NCBI GenBank assembly: GCA_026874595.1
Contig: CM049314.1
Location: 55,721,812-55,785,811 of the forward strand
Direction: 5' to 3'
DNA: 64,000 nt
Origin: Sipunculus nudus
Taxonomy: Eukaryota; Annelida; Sipuncula; Golfingiida; Sipunculidae
Position numbers and translations under genes: made by a program. The first letter of the stretch is position 1. Every line of letters begins with the position of its first letter. Of this stretch, positions 57,877 through 64,000 are shown piece after piece. Below the pieces are notes generated by a model, which saw only the letters and a program-made list of their open reading frames with translations, was not told the origin of the DNA and made no database searches.

Positions 57877-58542
57877 TGTTACGGTCCCTCTTCACACCAA
57901 ACAAACTACTAAGGCCGAACCGTAACACAAATGCTCAGACACGTTCTCTTCAAATGAATACGTAACCAAAATATGGGTGCAAAAACAGTGCTTTATATTA
58001 ATATGTTACAATATTTACATTCGAACACAAATAGTATAAAAGTCAATACATAACGCAATTTGTAAGTAAGTCTCTGAAAAAAACTTAGTCTCTAAATAAC
58101 AAACTGCAATGAAATACTTAACTGAATCCGGTATATGAGAAACTGAGGTCCATCTTCAACACAAAGTTTGGGCACACACTCAACTGAAGTCATGTAATAA
58201 TCCACGTGGCACCAGAAAAAAATAAAGTCTCTCCTCTTCCTACATAATAAAGTTCATGTCATCCCGTGGGCTTGGGGACCAAGAGCCCACGGTCACGGTC
58301 CCCGGGGAAAACATTAACGTGGCGTAGCAAAATCGATAGTCCCGCCTCGTACTGCAGGCGAGTTCGTTTTATAGGCTTCCAACAATAGGTGGAAAGTGTT
58401 TTGCTTGAGAGAAACGATAGCGCCGTCAGTTCTGCAAAACCAGTATTGAATGGTCCCAGAATAATGTTTATGCTTCTCAAAGCGCGTCAGTAGTCACTGA
58501 TAGCGGGGTGGATCCATAAACGTGGAAACGGGGGCGGTTACA
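57877..58542 (-). mobile_element. Candidate solo LTR, minus strand
   Basis: Read on the minus strand, it runs from TGTAACCGCCCCCG (58542) to CCGTAACA (57877), 666 bp, with TG...CA ends. A TATA box CCTATAAAACG lies at 58365-58375 and a polyadenylation-like AATATAAAG near 57995. The interior is relatively CpG-rich. I found no matching second LTR, primer site, polypurine tract or clear target duplication, so a solo LTR is the best guess. It could instead be another kind of element. Confidence 0.35.
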
Positions 58543-58904
58543 TCACTTCGTGGCGTCTTCTTATGATGTCCGGGTGAGTCCCCAGGCAACAATATATATA
58601 ACTAAACGCAGATATAGATATGCGAAACACTTCCCCCTAAGCTAACAGCTTTCATTGTTTTGTGTTACTATATTAGGATACGTGATATGTACCGACATTT
58701 AAGCGATATGGTGCTACTGTTAACAAAAATAAAACATATTCCGGCCATTTAACTGACTTTCACTGTGACAAGACGAGGGGACTATAATTCAGGTAGTACA
58801 AATTACCTGTACAAGTGTAGGTCACATTGACAAATATACTTCCCCCTGCCCCATGCAAGGGGAAATCTTAGCCATAAATATGAAATTTTCCTACCTGGTT
58901 ATAA
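58543..58904. other. Spacer
   Basis: No feature recognised. Confidence 0.5.
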
Positions 58905-59104
58905 TAAGTAATACGAGGTACTCTCCATTACTCGGATATTGGCGCTCGGTAGTCGGTAAGGGTGGAGGAAACCGGAGGACCCGGAGTAAACCACCGACCT
59001 TGGACAGGTCATTGCAACCCACTCTCATAGCCACACCGGGTATCGAACCCGGATCGCCAGCGGAGAAGGCCGAGCGTTTTACCACTCAGCTGTCCAGGTC
59101 CCCT
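58905..59104 (-). mobile_element. tRNA-derived SINE
   Basis: On the minus strand, an A box CAGCTGAGTGG (59082-59092) and a B box GGTTCGATACC (59039-59049) sit at tRNA spacing. They form a tRNA-like head of about 75 nt. A body with CCGGTTTCCTCCACCCTTAC follows, a motif common in invertebrate tRNA-SINEs. The A/AAT-rich run at 59120-59160 lies beyond the 5' end, so the usual tail is not visible. SINEs of this kind are pol III transcribed and mobilised by a partner LINE, none of which is seen here. Confidence 0.8.
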
Positions 59105-60579
59105 GTACAATCGATGTAAATTAAAAAAAAAATAAAAAATAAAAAAAATAAATAAAGTTTATATTTATATTTAGATTTTCCTACCCTTTCACACATAGTT
59201 ATTATCTTAATACGGCGAAGTGTAAATCATCACTAATTATCCCAGCTGCTTACTCTAAACCTCATAAAGAGTTGCAGGAAGCGAGATCAATGCCATGCAA
59301 TACCTTCGATTCCTTAAGGTTTGGAAATTTAGTCTCGTCATCAACATATTTATTTCTTGCAATAGGAATGTGGTATGAGTTTTATCTTATAATGAATATG
59401 TCACGAACTGAAAAAAAAATTAACTGACCCCCTTTCATCCTTTGGCGTCACTCAGTAGTCGCCCATCTCCTAAATGGCCTGCTTGTAATTTTTATCATTA
59501 CCATCCCTTTGTTTTACACAAAGATTAAACTTAGTTATCTAGAGGCACTAATGAACCGCAAGTTTGTGCCCATATCGATTTTTATAAGACATAAAATATT
59601 GTAACGTTTTGAGTATCCTATAAAATAAAGATTATAAAAAGATTTGTTAGTCGAAAAGGAAGGACGTTTTGTTTGGCAATCTCAGAAAATATTAGATCTT
59701 GGTTGTCTTTTGACATAAATACTTATAAATCAAGCCAATTTCAACAAAGGATTATATGTAGTTATTGACATTTCACAATTTAAAAAATATTGGATTTAGA
59801 AACTTCTAACTTAGCATCCAGATAGTTCCAGATTAATTCTTTTTTAATTGCTCGTTACTGGAACATCGATATATGTATATAGAATTTGCCAATATTGGCG
59901 CATATATGTCTCATAAGCTCATGAACTATGGACTAAACTTTGAGGTGTTGCAACAAGCCAACACATGCAGCATATGTGTTATGTGACAATCACTGAAAGT
60001 ATCATGTTGTGTGCTTAAGTATATCATACTGGAATACCTTTACCCCAGGACGCTAACGTTCTGTTTACTGTTAAGGTAGTATACCCTTCTTTCACATTAT
60101 ACCATATTATTCCGCCATACTAAAAACAAAGAAACCAGGCTCTCCTCTGTAGGCTACCATTTAATAATTGCACTTTGGTGCACTTACATATAATGAGACT
60201 ATATATTATGAGTATAATAATGGTTTAGGAAACACTGGACGCTGTGCAGAAGTTCGATGGACCCATTTGTCAAACAACATGTCAGTTAAACAGTATCTTG
60301 CACCTTTTCTTGACTCCTGTTTTTGTCTGTCCAGCTTCATAACTGAAGTTTAATAACTGTGCAATTTTGAGAAAGAACACTGAGGAAAAAAATATATATA
60401 TAAATCATTTTCATTCATAGTAATAATAACGATTTATGTAAAAACGCCATGAAGCCACTTCAGGCATTTCAGCAAGCAACAACTGCGTATGTCGCGGACA
60501 AAGCATTAGATGACCATCGAAGTAACATGGAAAAGGTAAAAAGCTTTCTTTGTTGTGTACCACCAGGTGTGTGATTGTT

Positions 60580-60623
<44 letters not shown>

Positions 60624-61394
60624 AGATAGCATTTCTGCCATTACTGAAGCTGACCAACCGGGTTTGAATTCCGTCAACCTCATTCTACCTCTAAAGCCGT
60701 CAAATTTTATTTTGTATTATTATTACGCTGGTATGACAAGTGTAACTATTAATTATTGAATTTAACGAACATCGGTATATATGTGACATGCACATTTCTA
60801 GGGTAAATTTACATATACAAAGAATGAGCACTAAGAATATACATCTGAAAATTAAGTACTGACTTTGGTTTTGTCAAGGTGACAGATTCATCCTGGAGCT
60901 GGTATTGGCAACCACTATCGGGAAAATATGATGAGGATGCGCCGATAGGATTCCAGCGCAAAAAAAAAATCCAGCGGAGAAGTGCAAACAAAAAAAATTA
61001 CTCATTGTTCAAATTGACACCGCCTATGTTTCTTTTAAGAATGCTATGAAAAGAAGGATACAAGTAAGCGGTAATCAATCAAAATTTTTAACATTTAACA
61101 CGTCAAAATTTAAATGAATCTAGCTGTATGGCTTTATACATCCCTCACATACAAAACATATTGTTGTTTGAAATTTTTACTTTTATTTGAATAATATAAG
61201 TTTAAAAAATCGCGTTTTTTTTCTAGAAAATAAATGTTTGAGATCGTCATTGCATTATTCACAAACGAATTTGCCTTTGCTTGCCACCGGTACTCAGTAA
61301 ATGAAACGATTATGGCAAATGATATAGTGGTGTTTGAATGGAATTTCGGTGTTTCAGTAATACCGTGAAGACAGAAGCCATTGACCTTTATAGA
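59105..61394. other. Non-coding DNA, no gene seen
   Basis: AT-rich with a (GT)n run. The open frames here are short and lack motifs. Confidence 0.5.
60584..60621. repeat. (GT)n microsatellite
   Basis: About 19 uninterrupted GT units followed by GAGAGA. Confidence 0.95.
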
Positions 61395-64000
61395 AACAAG
61401 TTACCCATGGGTCATGACGCTCAGCTGTCTGGAAAGAGATCCGCAAAAGGAAATTTTATCATCTGAATGGTAGTATATACCCATTCAACTGAAGCATCAA
61501 ACAAATTAACCAACAGGCCAAGATTGTGTCTGTATTTATATATATATAATTTATATTTGTATTTATATAATAGAGAAAAAATGCGTAAACTTAAAAAAAA
61601 TACAGGTGGCTCCACCAGTCTGCAGAAACTAATAAAAACAGTTAATGGTCAATATCAATGCAAAGAATCATGGTGATCTCTGCATTAGTTGTTCAAATAC
61701 TTCAGCTTTTGGATCAAATTTTCCATTATTCTGAGGGATACTTCGGAGTCCTATAACTTGAAGGATATGGGTAACAGAGACCTAATTTCAGGTTTCCACA
61801 GACACTTTTCATGGGCCTCCTTGCATGACAAGAATGAAGATTCTAGGTCGAGTTGTTACCATTTGTGCCACGTTAACAAATGACAGCATCCTTAAAGGTC
61901 TCAAAAATAGAGAAAAAAATTCGAAAAATTGAATAAAATATAGGTGGCACCACCAGACTGCAGAAACTGATGAAACACTCCATAATCAATATCCATGCAA
62001 AGAATCATGATGATCTCTGCATTAGTTGTTCAGATACTTCAGCTTTTGGATCAAATTATCCATTATTCTGAGGGATACTTCGGAGTCCTATAGCTTGAAG
62101 GATATGGGCAACAGAGACCTAATATCATGTTTCCACAGACACTTTTCATGGTCCTCCTTGCATGACAAGAATGAAGATTCAAGGTCCCATTGTTACGATT
62201 TGTACCCTGTTGACAGATAACAACATCTTTAAAGGTCTCAAAAACATAGAAAAAAATTCGAAAAAATTTATAAAAAAATAGAGGTGGCGCACCCAGTCTG
62301 CAGAAACTGATGGAACACCTCATGATCAATATGTATGCCAAAAATCATGATCATCAGTGTTTTAGTTATTAAGATACTGCAGTTTTTGTATAAAATTTTT
62401 CTTTATTCTGGGGGGGTATTTTGGAGCCATACAGTTTAAAGAATATGGGTAACAGAGACCTAATTTCAGGTTTCGATGGAGACTTTTCATGTGTCTACCT
62501 GTGTGTCAAGAATGAAGATTCTAGTTCAAGTTGTTATGATTTGTGCCCTGTTAACAGATGTTCAGATTTTTAAAGGTCTCAAATATAGACAAAACATTTC
62601 GTAATAATCGAAAAATACAGGGGGCGCCACCAGTCTGCAGAAACTGATGAAACATCTCTTGATCAATATGTATCCCAAAAATCATGACCATCAGTGTTGT
62701 AGTTATTGAGATGTTGCAGTTTGTTTTTATCAAATTTTTCATTATGTTGGGGGGGTAATTGGGAGCCCCACAGCTCAAAGGATATTGGTAACAGAGACCT
62801 TATTTCAGGTTTCCATGGAGACTTTTCATAGGTCCCTCAGTGTGTCAAGAATGAAGATTCTAGGTCCAGTCTTTACGATTTGTGTGCTGTTAACAGATGT
62901 TCACATTTTTAAAGGTCTCAAAAATAGAGAAAACAATTCTAAAGAATCGAAAAATACAGGTAGCGCCACCAGTCTGCAGAAACTGATGAAACGTCTCATG
63001 ATCAATAGGTATGCCAAAAATCATGACCTGCAGTGATGTAGTTAATGAGATATTGAAGTTTTTGAATGAAATTTTTGACTATTCTGGGGGGTACTTTGGG
63101 GCCCCATAGCTCAAAGGATATGGGTAACAGAGACCTAATTTCTGGTTTCCATGGAGACTTTTCATAGGTCTCTCAGTGTGTCATGAATGAAGATTCTAGG
63201 TCTAGTCTTTACGATTTGTGCCCTGTTAACAGATGTTCACATTTGTAAAGGTCTCAAAAATAGAGAAATCAATTTGTAAAGAATCGAAAAATACAGGTGG
63301 CGCCACCAGTCTGCAGAAACTTATGAAACATCTCATGATCAATAGGTATGCCAAAAATCATGACCTGCAGTGATGTAGTTAATGAGGTATTGAAGTTTTT
63401 GTATGAAATTTTTTACTATTCTAGGGTGTATTTTGGGGGCCCCATAGCACGAAGGATATGGGTAACAGAGACCTAATTTCTGGTTTCCATGGAGACTTTT
63501 CATAGGTCTCTCAATGTGTCAAGAATAAAGATTCTAGGTCCAGTCTTTACAATTGGTGCCCTGTTAACAGATGTTCAAATTTTTAAAGGTCTCAAAAAAA
63601 AAGAGAAAAATTCTTAAAAAATCGAAAAATACAGGTGGCGCCACCAGTCTGCAGGAACTGATGGTACATTTCATGATCAATATGTATGCCAAAAATCATG
63701 ACCATCAGTGATGTAGTTAATGATATATTGACGTTTTTGTATAAAATTTTTGACTATTCTGGGGGGTACTTTGGGGCCACATAGCTCAAAGAATATGGGT
63801 AACAGAGACCTAATTTCTGGTTTCCAAGGAGATTTTTTATGGACCTCTCAGAATGTCAAGTTACAAGATTCTAGGTCCAGCGGTTACGATTTGTGCCTGG
63901 TTAACGGACAGACAGACGGACAGACGGACGGACGGACAGACGGACAGCTAGACGGACGACGGACAAAGAGTGATCGCTTTAGCTCAGATGACTTACAGTC
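61395..64000 (-). mobile_element. Repeat family A, reverse copy with seven 338-bp units, cut by window end
   Basis: The plus-strand left edge AACAAGTTACCCATGGGTCA, TGACGCTCAGCTG is the inverted right end of family A. The window end carries the GACGGACGGACAGAC run and TTTAGCTCAGATGACTTACA, the inverted left end. Seven tandem units carry GGTGGC-type cores at 61605, 61943, 62283, 62620, 62959, 63296 and 63634 (spacings 337-340). Units share CAGTCTGCAGAAACTGATGA, ATGGGTAACAGAGACCTAAT and TTAACAGATGTTCA blocks. Units 6 and 7 have exact GGTGGCGCCACC. No coding capacity. Confidence 0.85.

Noticed and set aside
58259-58480. 73-codon minus-strand frame as a retroelement protein
   Set aside because: No protease, RT, integrase or gag motif; it lies inside the candidate LTR.

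Overview
This is a window from an animal nuclear genome. It is AT-rich, mostly CpG-poor and dominated by introns, dispersed repeats and simple sequence, with one confidently recognisable protein-coding gene. The repeat style suggests a marine invertebrate, possibly a mollusc, but I cannot fix the phylum. That style includes runs of GTCC/GTCCGTC, AGGTCAAAGGTCA strings, tRNA-derived SINEs and many small TIR elements. There are no bacterial-type operons, CRISPR arrays or complete transposases.

The gene is a PINCH/LIMS adaptor (five LIM domains), on the + strand. Thirteen coding exons between 14844 and 39922 join in frame through GT/AG splice sites into 373 codons plus stop. Exon 1 supplies a 47-residue Ala-rich N-terminal extension. 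Exon 2 carries an internal Met (residue 51) close to the usual PINCH start. PINCH proteins link integrin-linked kinase, parvin and Nck/Rsu1 at integrin adhesions. A long, gene-free stretch with several AATAAA signals follows the stop codon (39923 to about 45.2 kb).

Layout. 1-14 kb: upstream DNA with a pogo/Tc1-like MITE, two copies of repeat family A, one partial family B array and a CpG-rich, CCAAT-box patch (5.4-6.16 kb) that could be a promoter. 14.1-14.5 kb: a short coding-like patch and a TATA box just upstream of coding exon 1. 15-24.5 kb: intron 1, which contains a minisatellite of about 3.7 kb. 24.5-40 kb: the rest of the PINCH gene, with a perfect-TIR MITE in intron 2, a 278-bp tandem array in intron 3 and a MITE-like element in intron 5. 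40-45.4 kb: 3' UTR or downstream DNA with a tRNA-like sequence and another TIR element. 45.4-52 kb: nested copies of families A and C. 54.4-55.8 kb: a patch packed with CATTCGA-type motifs. 56-59.1 kb: a 36-bp triplication, a long inverted repeat, a candidate LTR and a SINE. 61.4-64 kb: a reverse-oriented family A element with seven 338-bp units, cut by the window end.

The most unusual structures are the minisatellite (51/53-bp units, four of six frames free of stops) and the perfect palindrome GGTGGCGCCACC shared by two different tandem-repeat families. Others are a set of CTCF-like motifs around the PINCH 3' end, and a splice acceptor in PINCH that regenerates a donor. I found no convincing new multi-gene system.
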